A DNA stretch of 64,000 nucleotides from NCBI RefSeq assembly GCF_001439805.1, contig NZ_JYLK01000013.1, positions 1 through 64,000 on the forward strand, given 5' to 3'. A program made the position numbers and the translations under genes. The notes beneath the pieces are model-generated. The model had not been told where the DNA came from. It saw only the letters and a list, made by a program, of their open reading frames with translations, and ran no database searches. Below are positions 25,964-34,370 of this stretch, in pieces. The DNA is from Pseudomonas trivialis. Lineage in GTDB: Bacteria > Pseudomonadota > Gammaproteobacteria > Pseudomonadales > Pseudomonadaceae. Positions within the stretch are counted from its first letter, which is position 1. Every line of letters starts with the position of its first letter.

Positions 25964-26457
25964 CTGTGGTACTCCGCTTGGGCTTGTTATTGATGGAAGC
26001 GTCGCGTGTTATCCCCGTGCGGGGAGACCGTCAGCTCTGTTCGTGGGTAACGATGACAAGCACCATAAACGAATCAGGGTGACAGGTGGGTGAAGCTGGA
26101 CAAGACAGTCAGGTCACATACAACTTCCACTGGATGAACCACAGCCGGATGACGGTACGACGGGCAGGTCAGACGCCCGGCCAGGGCACACCCGTTGCGC
26201 AGCTTACGAGTGTGGAAAGACGCCTGCTTGCGGTGCTGCGACATATTCGGTCATCGGCAAGCAGGGCTGGGGTTGCGATACGAACAATCTGTACTTTCCG
26301 GCAAAATAACCGGCTATTCCCCCGTGAGCGAGTACCGGAAATGACCGGTTCACGCTGTCAGGTCATGCACTGGGTGTGACACAGCGTGCAGCACAAAATT
26401 CGCCGCAATGGCACAATTGACCGCATACCGCCCCGCTTCCAGACAGGATTGCCCACC
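25964..26457. other. Intergenic region between gdhB and a small hypothetical gene
   Basis: 494 nt that must hold the promoters of gdhB (leftward) and of the gene at 26458 (rightward). An open frame at 26086-26379 has no recognisable sequence, no good ribosome site and an atypical composition, so it is not called. No repeat of the REP families, terminator or clear operator is seen. Confidence 0.5.
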
Positions 26458-26811
26458 ATGTTGCAACTGAAAACCGACGCCCTGATGGCCACCCCGTGCG
26501 ACGACGAGGAAGACAACATGGCCATGCTGTGCTGCCACGGCAAGAGCGGCGAGATGTTCATGCTGACCCGTTACCCGGATGAGGATGAGGTTGAACTGAC
26601 GTGGGACTACGAGCCATCGACCCTGGATGGGTTGAAGGTCACCCTGGGCGCCACGACCTTACTGGTCGAGGTGGCTGCCGGCGACGTCGATGCACTGGGA
26701 GGCAAGGATCAACTGCAAATCACGCACGCCACGGCTGCGTCGGACCTGGCAGAAGTCGAAGAAACCCTGCAGAACATCCTCAAGGGCACCGGCACCTTCA
26801 CCCGACTCTAA
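26458..26811 (+). CDS. Conserved hypothetical protein, acidic, metal-site-like cysteines
   Basis: A 117-residue soluble acidic protein that I do not recognise as a named family. It has a Cys-rich N-terminal part (ATPCDDEEDNMAMLCCHGKSGE), then a beta-rich stretch (MFMLTRYPDEDEVELTW) and a C-terminal helix (DLAEVEETLQNILKG). There is no signal peptide. The AGGA site 10 nt before the ATG at 26458 supports this start over the longer frame from 26386. It stands alone, between gdhB and the Bat operon, and is separated from the latter by a REP element. Confidence 0.65.
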   Translation: MLQLKTDALMATPCDDEEDNMAMLCCHGKSGEMFMLTRYPDEDEVELTWDYEPSTLDGLKVTLGATTLLVEVAAGDVDALGGKDQLQITHATAASDLAEVEETLQNILKGTGTFTRL

Positions 26812-26829
26812 AGGGTGTCAACGCTCAAA

Positions 26830-26917
26830 TGTGGGAGCTGGCTTGCCTGCGATGGCACCAACCCGGCCTGGCTGACACGCCGAGTCACTGGTATCGCAGG
26901 CAAGCCAGCTGCCACAC
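26830..26917. repeat. REP inverted-repeat pair (GTGGGAGCTGGCTTGCC variant)
   Basis: Arms GTGGGAGCTGGCTTGCCTGC (from 26831) and GCAGGCAAGCCAGCTGCCAC (ending at 26915) are near-perfect inverse complements. They are separated by about 40 nt containing GGCCTGGCTGACACGCCGAG. The element lies downstream of the hypothetical gene at 26458. The rest of 26918-27103 holds only the moxR promoter region. Confidence 0.85.
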
Positions 26918-27103
26918 GGACGGTGCTCACAACAGAAAGTGTGTTCAACCCAATTTGGGCTTGCCACACAAAAATCCTACAAGTTTTGCCAAAAATACCC
27001 GTTACGCCGTTAGTCGCCGCCCCCTGCGATGCATTAAAGTAGACGCCCCCGGCCTTGGCTGCTTTCATAACACCCAGGTCCTTCTTCCCAGGAACCGTCA
27101 TCG

Positions 27104-28063
27104 ATGGAACATCGTGAAGCGCTGCTTGCGCTGCGAACCTTTCTTTCCACGCAGATTCTCGGCCAGGAAAAACTCATCGAGCGTCTGCTCATCGCGCTGT
27201 TGGCCGACGGCCACATGCTGGTGGAAGGCGCACCGGGCCTGGCCAAGACCAAGGCCATCAAAGAACTGGCCGAAGGCATCGAAGCGCAGTTCCATCGTAT
27301 CCAGTTCACCCCCGACCTGTTGCCCGCCGACATCACCGGCACCGAGATCTATCGTCCGGAAACCGGCAGCTTCGTGTTCCAGCAAGGCCCGATCTTTCAC
27401 AACCTGGTGCTGGCCGACGAAATCAACCGGGCGCCGGCCAAGGTGCAGTCGGCTTTGCTCGAGGCCATGGCCGAGCGCCAGGTCAGCGTGGGCCGCAGCA
27501 CCTACGACCTGTCGCCACTGTTTCTGGTGATGGCCACGCAAAACCCCATCGAGCAGGAAGGCACCTACCCGTTGCCCGAAGCCCAGCTCGACCGTTTTCT
27601 GATGCACGTCAAGATCGGCTTCCCCGATGCCACCGTGGAGCGGCGCATCTTGCAACAGGCGCGCGGCGAAGCGCTCAACGGTGAAACCAAGCCCGAACGC
27701 CGCGTCAGCCAGCAGGCGATCTTCGCCGCGCGCAAGGAAATCCTCGGTCTTTACATGGCCGATGCGGTGGAGGAATACCTGGTGCAACTGGTGATGGCCA
27801 CGCGCACTCCGGCCAAGTTCGACACGGAAATGGCCGAATGGATTGCCTACGGTGCCAGCCCCCGTGGCTCGATTGCCCTCGACCGCTGCGCCCGTGCCCA
27901 CGCCTGGCTCGCCGGTCGCGACTTTGTCAGCCCCGAAGATATCCAGGCAGTGCTGTTCGACGTGCTGCGCCATCGCATCATCTTGTCCTTCGAAGCAGAA
28001 GCCGCCGGCATCGACCAGGACCGTGTGGTGCAACGCATTCTCGACGTCGTTGCCGTCGCTTGA
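27104..28063 (+). CDS. MoxR-family AAA+ ATPase
   Basis: A 319-residue AAA+ chaperone-like ATPase. Walker A is G42-A-P-G-L-A-K-T49, Walker B is LVLADEINRAPAK, sensor 1 lies in LFLVMATQNPIEQEGTYPLPEAQLDRFL, and a C-terminal lid domain follows. MoxR proteins remodel or activate partner VWA proteins. Here it opens an operon of DUF58, DUF4381, two VWA proteins and BatD, the standard Bat (aerotolerance) arrangement. It acts in the cytosol at the inner face of the membrane. The ATG at 27104 is the only sensible start. Confidence 0.95.
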   Translation: MEHREALLALRTFLSTQILGQEKLIERLLIALLADGHMLVEGAPGLAKTKAIKELAEGIEAQFHRIQFTPDLLPADITGTEIYRPETGSFVFQQGPIFHNLVLADEINRAPAKVQSALLEAMAERQVSVGRSTYDLSPLFLVMATQNPIEQEGTYPLPEAQLDRFLMHVKIGFPDATVERRILQQARGEALNGETKPERRVSQQAIFAARKEILGLYMADAVEEYLVQLVMATRTPAKFDTEMAEWIAYGASPRGSIALDRCARAHAWLAGRDFVSPEDIQAVLFDVLRHRIILSFEAEAAGIDQDRVVQRILDVVAVA

Positions 28064-28068
28064 AGCCG

Positions 28069-29001
28069 ATGAACACCAGCGCCGGGATCCGCGTCACGCT
28101 CAGCGAGCTGATCGAGATGCGGCATCGCGTGCGCGAAGTTCAGCTGTTTTCCACGCCCGGCCAGCGCAGCCCGATGATGGGCCTGCACCATTCCAAGCTG
28201 CGCGGGCGCGGTGTCGACTTCGATCAGGTGCGCGTGTACCAGGCCGGCGACGATGTGCGCACCATCGACTGGCGCGTCACCGCACGCACCCAGGAACCGC
28301 ACACCAAGCTGTTCCACGAAGAGCGCGAGCGCCCGATCTTCATCATGGTGGAGCAAAGCTGCCGGCTGTTTTTCGGCTCGGGGCAGATGTTCAAATCGGT
28401 GCTGGCGGCGCAGGCCGCCAGCCTGATCGGCTGGGCCGCGCTGGGGCATAACGACCGCGTTGGCGGGCTGGTGTTCGGCGACCGCGAGCACTACGAAATC
28501 AAACCGCGACGCAGCAAGCAAAGCCTGCTGCAACTGCTCAACCGCCTGGTGCACGTCAACCAGAGCCTGAATACCGAAAGCCTGCCGGAAGCCGACGCCC
28601 TGGGCATGGCCCTGCGCCGTGGCCGCGAGGTTTTACGCCCTGGCAGCCTGGGCATCGTGATCTGCGACGAGCGCGCCCTCACCGAAGGCGCCGAACAACA
28701 ACTGAGCCTGCTGTCGCGCCATTGCGACCTGCTGCTGCTGCCGATTTCCGACCCGCTCGACCACGCCCTGCCCGCGGCCGGGCTGCTCAGGTTCGCGCAA
28801 CGCGGTGCGCAACTGGAGCTGGACACACTCAACGTCGACCTGCGTCAGGCCTACAAGGCCCAGGCCGAGGCGCGCACGGCCCGCTGGGAACGGCTCGCGC
28901 AGAAACTGCGGGTGTTGTTGATGCCCTTGAGCACCCAGAGCGAAATGGTCGAGCAACTGCGCGAATACCTCAACCCGCAACGCCCGGTCAAAAAACAATG
29001 A
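28069..29001 (+). CDS. DUF58 domain-containing protein (Bat operon)
   Basis: A 310-residue protein with the DUF58 signature: SPMMGLHHSKLRGRGVDFDQ, RVYQAGDDVRTIDWRVTART and PHTKLFHEERERPIFIMVEQ, followed by a VWA-like fold (about 90-260). It is the usual companion of MoxR and may be its direct client. No transmembrane segment is seen. It starts 5 nt after the moxR stop; its end overlaps the next gene by 4 nt (ATGA), which implies translational coupling. Confidence 0.92.
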   Translation: MNTSAGIRVTLSELIEMRHRVREVQLFSTPGQRSPMMGLHHSKLRGRGVDFDQVRVYQAGDDVRTIDWRVTARTQEPHTKLFHEERERPIFIMVEQSCRLFFGSGQMFKSVLAAQAASLIGWAALGHNDRVGGLVFGDREHYEIKPRRSKQSLLQLLNRLVHVNQSLNTESLPEADALGMALRRGREVLRPGSLGIVICDERALTEGAEQQLSLLSRHCDLLLLPISDPLDHALPAAGLLRFAQRGAQLELDTLNVDLRQAYKAQAEARTARWERLAQKLRVLLMPLSTQSEMVEQLREYLNPQRPVKKQ

Positions 29002-29492
29002 GCAGCCTCGACCAACTGCAACCGCTGATCACTCCGCCGCCCATCGGCTTGTGGCCGCCCGCGCCGGGTTGGTGGCTGTTGCTGCTGGCAGTGCCGCTGC
29101 TCGGCTGGGGCCTGTGGTGGGCACGTCGCTGGCTGCCCACTCGCCGCCCCGTGGCCCGCGCCGAGCAACCGCTGGACCCGTTGCGCATCGCCGCCCTCGC
29201 CGAGCTGGCCCTGATGCCCAAACCGTACGACGGCGCCCCCGCCGGTGCCTGGCTGCAACAGCTCAACGGCCTGCTCAAGCGCCTGTGCCGCAACGATTAC
29301 CCCTACAGCCAGAGCCACACCCTTAACGGCCGCAAATGGCTGGCGTTCCTCGACAACCGCTGCCCGGCTGCCGGCCTCACACGCTGGATGGTGCTGGTGG
29401 AAGGCGCCTACAAGCCCGAATGCAAGCTCGACGACAAGGCCATCGCTGGCCTCACCCAGGCCGTCGACACCTGGATTCGCAAACATGTTTGA
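28998..29492 (+). CDS. DUF4381 domain-containing membrane protein (Bat operon)
   Basis: A 164-residue protein. A Pro-rich N-terminus (LQPLITPPPIGLWPPAPGWW) leads into one transmembrane helix (about 24-42), followed by a cytoplasmic helical domain with DPLRIAALAELALMP and YSQSHTLNGRKWLAFLDNRC. This is the DUF4381 pattern found only in Bat-type operons. Its role is probably to scaffold the VWA proteins at the membrane. Overlaps link it to both neighbours (ATGA at 28998; 8 nt with the next gene). Confidence 0.9.
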   Translation: MSSLDQLQPLITPPPIGLWPPAPGWWLLLLAVPLLGWGLWWARRWLPTRRPVARAEQPLDPLRIAALAELALMPKPYDGAPAGAWLQQLNGLLKRLCRNDYPYSQSHTLNGRKWLAFLDNRCPAAGLTRWMVLVEGAYKPECKLDDKAIAGLTQAVDTWIRKHV

Positions 29493-30573
29493 GTTCGCCT
29501 GGCCGTGGATCTTCGCCCTGTTGCCGTTGCCCTGGTTGATGCGGCTGCTGCTGCCCATCGCCGACAGCGGCGAGCCGACACTCAAAGTCAGCTACCTCGA
29601 GGACCTCGAAGGCCTGGCCCGACGCCGCGCGCGCATCAACCTGCCCGGCTGGCGCCAGCAAGCACCGTTCGTGGTGCTGTGGCTGCTGCTGCTGACCGCC
29701 GCCGCCCGCCCCGAATGGCTCGGCGAACCACTGCCGATTGCCGCCAGTGGCCGCGACCTGCTGGTGGCGGTGGACGTGTCCGGCTCCATGGACTTTCCCG
29801 ACATGCACTGGCAAGACGAGGACGTCAGTCGCCTCACCCTGGTCAAGCATTTGCTCGGCGATTTCCTGCAAGGCCGCGAAGGCGATCGCGTCGGGCTGAT
29901 CCTGTTCGGCAGCCAGGCCTATTTGCAGGCGCCGCTGACATTCGACCGGCGCACCGTGCGCACCTGGCTGGACGAAGCGCGTATCGGCATCGCCGGCAAG
30001 AACACTGCCATCGGCGACGCCATTGGCCTGGCCCTCAAGCGTTTGCGCCAGCGCCCGGCACAGAGCCGCGTGCTGATTCTGGTCACCGACGGCGCCAACA
30101 ATGGTGGGCAGATCGACCCGCTGACCGCCGCGCGCCTGGCAGCCGAGGAAGGCGTGAAGATCTACCCCATCGGCATCGGCGCCGACCCCGAGCAGACCGG
30201 CTCCCTGGGCATTCTCGGCGTCAACCCGAGCCTGGACCTCGACGAACCGGCGCTCAAGGCCATCGCCCAGGCCACCGGCGGCCAGTATTTCCGCGCCCGG
30301 GATGGCGAGGAACTGCAACAGGTCAAGGACACCCTCGACCGCCTCGAACCGGTCGAACAGCAACCCACCCAGGCCCGCCCGGCCCAGGCGTTGTACAGCG
30401 GGCCGCTGGCGTTGGCGCTGATCCTGAGCATGCTGCTGGTGATCCAGGAACGCTGGCCCGACAACGCGCTGCAACGGCTGTTGAGCAAACTGCCGAGCCG
30501 GGGGATGTTCCTGCCGCAGCGCCCCGAATGGCGTCAGCGCCTCAAACGCCTGCGTCTGCGGAGGCGTCGATGA
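29485..30573 (+). CDS. Membrane-anchored VWA domain protein (BatA/BatB-like)
   Basis: A 362-residue protein. Hydrophobic helices lie at about 5-24 and 60-74. A von Willebrand A domain follows with an intact MIDAS motif D97-V-S-G-S101, VTDGANNGG and a conserved Thr in the KNTAIGDAIG region. A final helix (about 305-325) and a very basic tail (RQRLKRLRLRRRR) close the protein. The VWA domain should bind a divalent metal and project to the periplasm. The ATG at 29485 overlaps the preceding gene by 8 nt; its stop overlaps the next start (ATGA). Confidence 0.93.
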   Translation: MFEFAWPWIFALLPLPWLMRLLLPIADSGEPTLKVSYLEDLEGLARRRARINLPGWRQQAPFVVLWLLLLTAAARPEWLGEPLPIAASGRDLLVAVDVSGSMDFPDMHWQDEDVSRLTLVKHLLGDFLQGREGDRVGLILFGSQAYLQAPLTFDRRTVRTWLDEARIGIAGKNTAIGDAIGLALKRLRQRPAQSRVLILVTDGANNGGQIDPLTAARLAAEEGVKIYPIGIGADPEQTGSLGILGVNPSLDLDEPALKAIAQATGGQYFRARDGEELQQVKDTLDRLEPVEQQPTQARPAQALYSGPLALALILSMLLVIQERWPDNALQRLLSKLPSRGMFLPQRPEWRQRLKRLRLRRRR

Positions 30574-32303
30574 TCGATCTGTGGCCGCACTGGTTCCGTC
30601 CCGGATGGCTGTTGCTGCTGCCGCTGCTTGGCTGGCTGCTGTGGCAGTTGTGGCACCGGCAAAAACGCGCCGGGCGCTGGCAGATGATCCTGCCGCCGGC
30701 GTTCCATGCCGTGCTGCTCAGCGGCGGCAACGGGCGCGAGAGCAAATCGCCGTGGGTGCTGCTGGGCCTGGCGTGGCTGCTGGCCGTGCTGGCCTTGCTC
30801 GGCCCCAGCTGGCAACGCGTGGAACAAACCAGCCAGAAGCCTGCCGACCCGTTGGTGGTGCTGCTGGAGCTGACCCCGCAAATGCTCGCCACCGACAGCC
30901 CGCCCAATCGTCTCGAACAGGCGCGGCGCAAGCTGTATGACTTGCTGCAGGCGCGCAGCGATGCGCAAACCGCCATCGTGGTGTACGCCGGCAGCGCCCA
31001 CACCCTGGTGCCACTGTCGGACGACCTCGGCACCAGCCGCAACCTGCTCGAAGCCCTGCGCCCCTCGATCATGCCCGAGCCCGGCCATCGCGCCGACCTC
31101 GCCGTGGAAAAGGCCCTGGCACTGCTCAAGCACGGCGGCCTCGGTCAGGGGCGTCTGCTGTTGATCGGCTCGTCGCTGTCCAAACAGGAGCGCCAGGGCA
31201 TCCGGCTGCTGCTGCAGAGCAACGCGTCACCGGCGCTGTCGATCCTTGGCATTGGTAGCCGCGAAGGCACACCGGTGACCCAGGAAAGCGGCGAGTTCCT
31301 CAAGGACGAACAAGGCGCGATCCTGATCCCGCGGCTCGACAGCCCGACCCTCAAGGCTTTCGCCAACGAGATGGGCGGCCGCTACCGCGCGGCACGTCTG
31401 GACGACAAGGACCTGCGCCAGCTCGGCGTGCTGGACCCACCCCAAACCGTGCGCAGCGACGGCCAGTTGCTGCACCTCGACAGTTGGGCCGACCAGGGTT
31501 ACTGGCTGCTGCTGCCGCTGTTGTTGTTGGCCGCCTGCGCCGGTCGGCGTGGCTGGTTGTTCTGCCTGCCGCTGCTGCTGATGGCCGCGCCGCAGCCCAG
31601 CTATGCCTTTGAGTTGCAGGACCTGTGGCTGCGCGCCGACCAGCAAGGCCAGCAGTTGCTGCAAAAACAACGCCCCGCCGAAGCCGCCGAGCATTTTACC
31701 GACCCGCAGTGGCAAGGCGTGGCGCTGTATGAGGCGGGCAACTATGCCGAGGCCATCAAGCGTTTTGCCCAGGGCTCTGATGCCAGCGCCCACTACAACC
31801 GAGGCAACGCCCTGGCCCGCTCCGGCGAGCTGGAAGCGGCGATCGATGCCTACGACCAGGCCCTGGAAGCACAGCCGGACCTGCAACCGGCGCTGAAAAA
31901 CAAGGCGCTGGTCGAAGCCCTGATGCAGCAGCAGGCGCCCCCCGAGCCGCCAGAGCCTGCAAAAAACGAAGATGACGAAACCACCCAACCCGGCCAAACT
32001 GCGCAACCGGGCGACAACGGGCAACGGGCCACCGGCGGCGAGCAATCGTCCCAGGGTCAGGGCCAGACCGGCGACACCCGGCCGGGTACGCCGGCGAAGT
32101 CCGGCAGCAACGAAGTACCGGGCAGCGAGCTGGGCGACGAGCAAACCACCACCCCGCCGCTGAGCGCCAATGACGCCAGCCTTGACGGCGAACACCGCCA
32201 GGCCCTGGAACAATGGCTGCGGCAGATTCCGGACAACCCCGGCGAGCTGCTGCGGCGCAAATTCTGGTACGAACAGCAACAGCATCAGGACAAGACGCGA
32301 TGA
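30570..32303 (+). CDS. VWA and TPR membrane protein (BatB/BatC-like fusion)
   Basis: A 577-residue protein. Helices lie at about 12-28 and 61-78, then a VWA domain, two further helices (about 310-350), TPR repeats (about 380-450, with ALYEAGNYAEAIKRF and AHYNRGNALARSGELEAAID), and a long low-complexity Gln/Gly/Thr/Pro tail (about 455-545). The MIDAS position reads ELTPQ (100-104), not DxSxS, so metal binding by this VWA domain is probably lost. It combines what are separate BatB and BatC proteins in other bacteria. ATGA overlaps occur at both ends. Confidence 0.9.
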   Translation: MIDLWPHWFRPGWLLLLPLLGWLLWQLWHRQKRAGRWQMILPPAFHAVLLSGGNGRESKSPWVLLGLAWLLAVLALLGPSWQRVEQTSQKPADPLVVLLELTPQMLATDSPPNRLEQARRKLYDLLQARSDAQTAIVVYAGSAHTLVPLSDDLGTSRNLLEALRPSIMPEPGHRADLAVEKALALLKHGGLGQGRLLLIGSSLSKQERQGIRLLLQSNASPALSILGIGSREGTPVTQESGEFLKDEQGAILIPRLDSPTLKAFANEMGGRYRAARLDDKDLRQLGVLDPPQTVRSDGQLLHLDSWADQGYWLLLPLLLLAACAGRRGWLFCLPLLLMAAPQPSYAFELQDLWLRADQQGQQLLQKQRPAEAAEHFTDPQWQGVALYEAGNYAEAIKRFAQGSDASAHYNRGNALARSGELEAAIDAYDQALEAQPDLQPALKNKALVEALMQQQAPPEPPEPAKNEDDETTQPGQTAQPGDNGQRATGGEQSSQGQGQTGDTRPGTPAKSGSNEVPGSELGDEQTTTPPLSANDASLDGEHRQALEQWLRQIPDNPGELLRRKFWYEQQQHQDKTR

Positions 32304-33940
32304 GCCGCCGCACCACCCTTCTGCTTCTGCTCGCGCTGACGGCAGGCCCCGCCCAGGCGGCGAGCCTGGTCGCCAGCGTCGACCGCAGCCGCCTCAACTC
32401 CGGGGAAACGGTGGAACTGACGGTGGAATCGAGCGACGTCACCCAATTCGGCAAGCCCGACCTGTCGCCCCTGGACGCGCAGTTCGAAGTCAGCGGCACG
32501 CGCCAGATCAACCAGCTCACCACCCTGGGCGGCGACAACCACGCGACCACGCGCTGGATCATCACGTTGTTGCCCAAGGAGAACGGCGAGGTTGTGATCC
32601 CGCCGCTGCAGGTGGGCGAGTACACGACCCAGCCGATCACCCTGCAAGTGATGGAAACCGCCAGCCAGAACACCAGCGCCGAGCTTGCGCCCGTGTTTGT
32701 GCAGGCCAGCCTCGACCAGACCACCGCGTACGTGCAGGCTCAGGTGCTGTTGACCGTGCGCGTGTACCACTCGGTGTCGCTGTATGACGACAGCAGCCTT
32801 ACGCCATTGCAGATCCCGGATGCGCGCATCGAGCAACTGGGCGAGTCGCGCACCTACGAGAAAGTCATCAACAGCATCCGCCATGGCGTGATCGAAACAC
32901 GCTACGCCCTCTACCCGCAGCGCAGCGGCGCCGTGGAGATTCCCGCGCAGACCTTCAGCGCAACACTGGTGGAGTCGCGCCCGGCGCAGGAGAACACCCT
33001 GCAAGGCACCAAGCCGGGCAAGCTGATCCACGTCAGCTCCGCGCCCATGCTGCTGACGGTCAAGCCCAAACCCGCCCTGTACCCGGCGGATACGCCCTGG
33101 TTACCGGCGCGCAGCCTGACCCTCACGGAAAGCTGGAACCCGGAGCCTGCGCATGTACAGGTGGGTGACTCGCTGACCCGCAGCCTCACGGTCAAGGCCG
33201 AAGGACTGTCCAGCGCGCAACTGCCGGCCCTGCCCAGCACCGACATCGCGGGCCTGCGTCGTTACCCCGACCAGCCGGTGCTGGGCAACCAGAACAGTGA
33301 CCGTGGTCTGGTCGGCAGCCGCGAAGACCGCGAGGCCCTGGTACCCAACCGGGTCGGAACGCTGGAGCTGCCGCCGGTGGAAGTGGTGTGGTGGAACACC
33401 CACGAAGACCACCTTGAGCGCACCAGCCTCCCCGCCCGCACCCTGCAAGTGGCCAACAACCCGAGCCTGGTGGTGGACACGCCCGCCACGCCGACCATCA
33501 TCACCGCGCCGGACGACAGCCGTCTGTGGCTGTGGCAGTTAAGCACCCTGCTGCTGGCCTGCACCACCCTGCTCGGCTTCGGCCTGTGGTGGCGCGCCCG
33601 CTCGCAGCCGGCCGTGCTGCGTGCTGCGCAAACCGGCCCGAGCCCGCGCAGCCTGCTCGACGACCTCAAGCGCGCCACCCAGGCCAACGACCCCCAGGCC
33701 ACGCGCCAGGCGCTGGACGCCTGGGCCCGCCAGCAACCGGAAACCCTGGCCGAGATGGCTGCGCGCTTTGTGCCGTTATCGGATGCGCTGGATGGGTTGA
33801 ATGGCGCGCTGTACAGCGAAGGAGGCCATTACTGGCTGGGGGAAGACCTGTGGCGCGCGGTGAAAGCCATTCCGATAGCGGACCGCGAGCAGGACCCAAC
33901 AACGGACAGCACCAGCTTGCCGCCGCTTTATCCCAAATAA
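32300..33940 (+). CDS. BatD family protein (oxygen tolerance)
   Basis: A 546-residue envelope protein. It has a signal peptide (1-20, ending AQA), tandem beta-sandwich repeats typical of BatD (ASVDRSRLNSGETVELTVES; PLQVGEYTTQPITLQV; ALYPQRSGAVEIPAQTFSA), one C-terminal transmembrane helix (about 408-430) and a cytoplasmic tail. It closes the Bat operon and starts in the stop codon of the VWA/TPR gene. Bat proteins support survival under oxidative and envelope stress, but the molecular activity is unknown. Confidence 0.92.
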   Translation: MSRRTTLLLLLALTAGPAQAASLVASVDRSRLNSGETVELTVESSDVTQFGKPDLSPLDAQFEVSGTRQINQLTTLGGDNHATTRWIITLLPKENGEVVIPPLQVGEYTTQPITLQVMETASQNTSAELAPVFVQASLDQTTAYVQAQVLLTVRVYHSVSLYDDSSLTPLQIPDARIEQLGESRTYEKVINSIRHGVIETRYALYPQRSGAVEIPAQTFSATLVESRPAQENTLQGTKPGKLIHVSSAPMLLTVKPKPALYPADTPWLPARSLTLTESWNPEPAHVQVGDSLTRSLTVKAEGLSSAQLPALPSTDIAGLRRYPDQPVLGNQNSDRGLVGSREDREALVPNRVGTLELPPVEVVWWNTHEDHLERTSLPARTLQVANNPSLVVDTPATPTIITAPDDSRLWLWQLSTLLLACTTLLGFGLWWRARSQPAVLRAAQTGPSPRSLLDDLKRATQANDPQATRQALDAWARQQPETLAEMAARFVPLSDALDGLNGALYSEGGHYWLGEDLWRAVKAIPIADREQDPTTDSTSLPPLYPK

Positions 33941-33974
33941 CCGACACACCCAAAACTCATGTGGGTGGGTTTGT

Positions 33975-34160
33975 CTGTGGCGAGCAGGCAAGCCCTAATG
34001 CCGTTCAGTTAAGCGCAGATTCCCTGTGGCGAGCAGGCTTGTCCTGCGTTGGGCTGCGCAGCAGCCCCAAAGCCAGGCGCTGAGCCGTATCAGGTACACC
34101 GCGTTTTGCTCGATTGGGGGCGCTTCGCACCCCAACGCGGGGCAAGCCCGCTCGCCACAA
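33975..34160. repeat. REP/BIME block, inverse copy of 9346-9530
   Basis: It runs CTGTGGCGAGCAGGCAAGCCC ... AACTGAACG-type sequence ... GGGGCAAGCCCGCTCGCCAC. Over about 185 nt it is nearly identical to the reverse complement of the block between usp and acnB. A further piece of the same family, CTTAACTGAACGGCATTAGG then GCAAGCCCGCTCGCCACAG, stands at 34178-34215 in the opposite orientation. Together with 34216-34370 this fills the 430-nt gap between BatD and sbcD; no gene is seen in it. Confidence 0.85.
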
Positions 34161-34370
34161 TAAGCCCACACATTTTCCTTAACTGAACGGCATTAGGGCA
34201 AGCCCGCTCGCCACAGGGAGGGTGAGATTTCCGGTTCTAAAGCAGCCCGTTATTTTGTGTTTGATAAGAGTGGCTTGCCCCTCCCACCCTTGAACTGTGT
34301 CGGTTGCAGGCATAGCCCGCGCTTTTGCAGGTAAACTCCCCTCCTTTCCCTCTTCTCCACGGAGTTCGCC

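Noticed and set aside
21236..25993. A 1585-codon open frame antisense to gdhB
   Set aside because: It mirrors gdhB exactly; high G+C codon bias leaves the antisense frame open. Its protein has no recognisable domain and is His/Gln/Val-rich, as expected for a shadow.
26086..26379. A 97-codon open frame upstream of the small hypothetical gene
   Set aside because: No good ribosome site, no recognisable sequence, unusual Arg/Thr-rich composition, and it would occupy the expected promoter zone.
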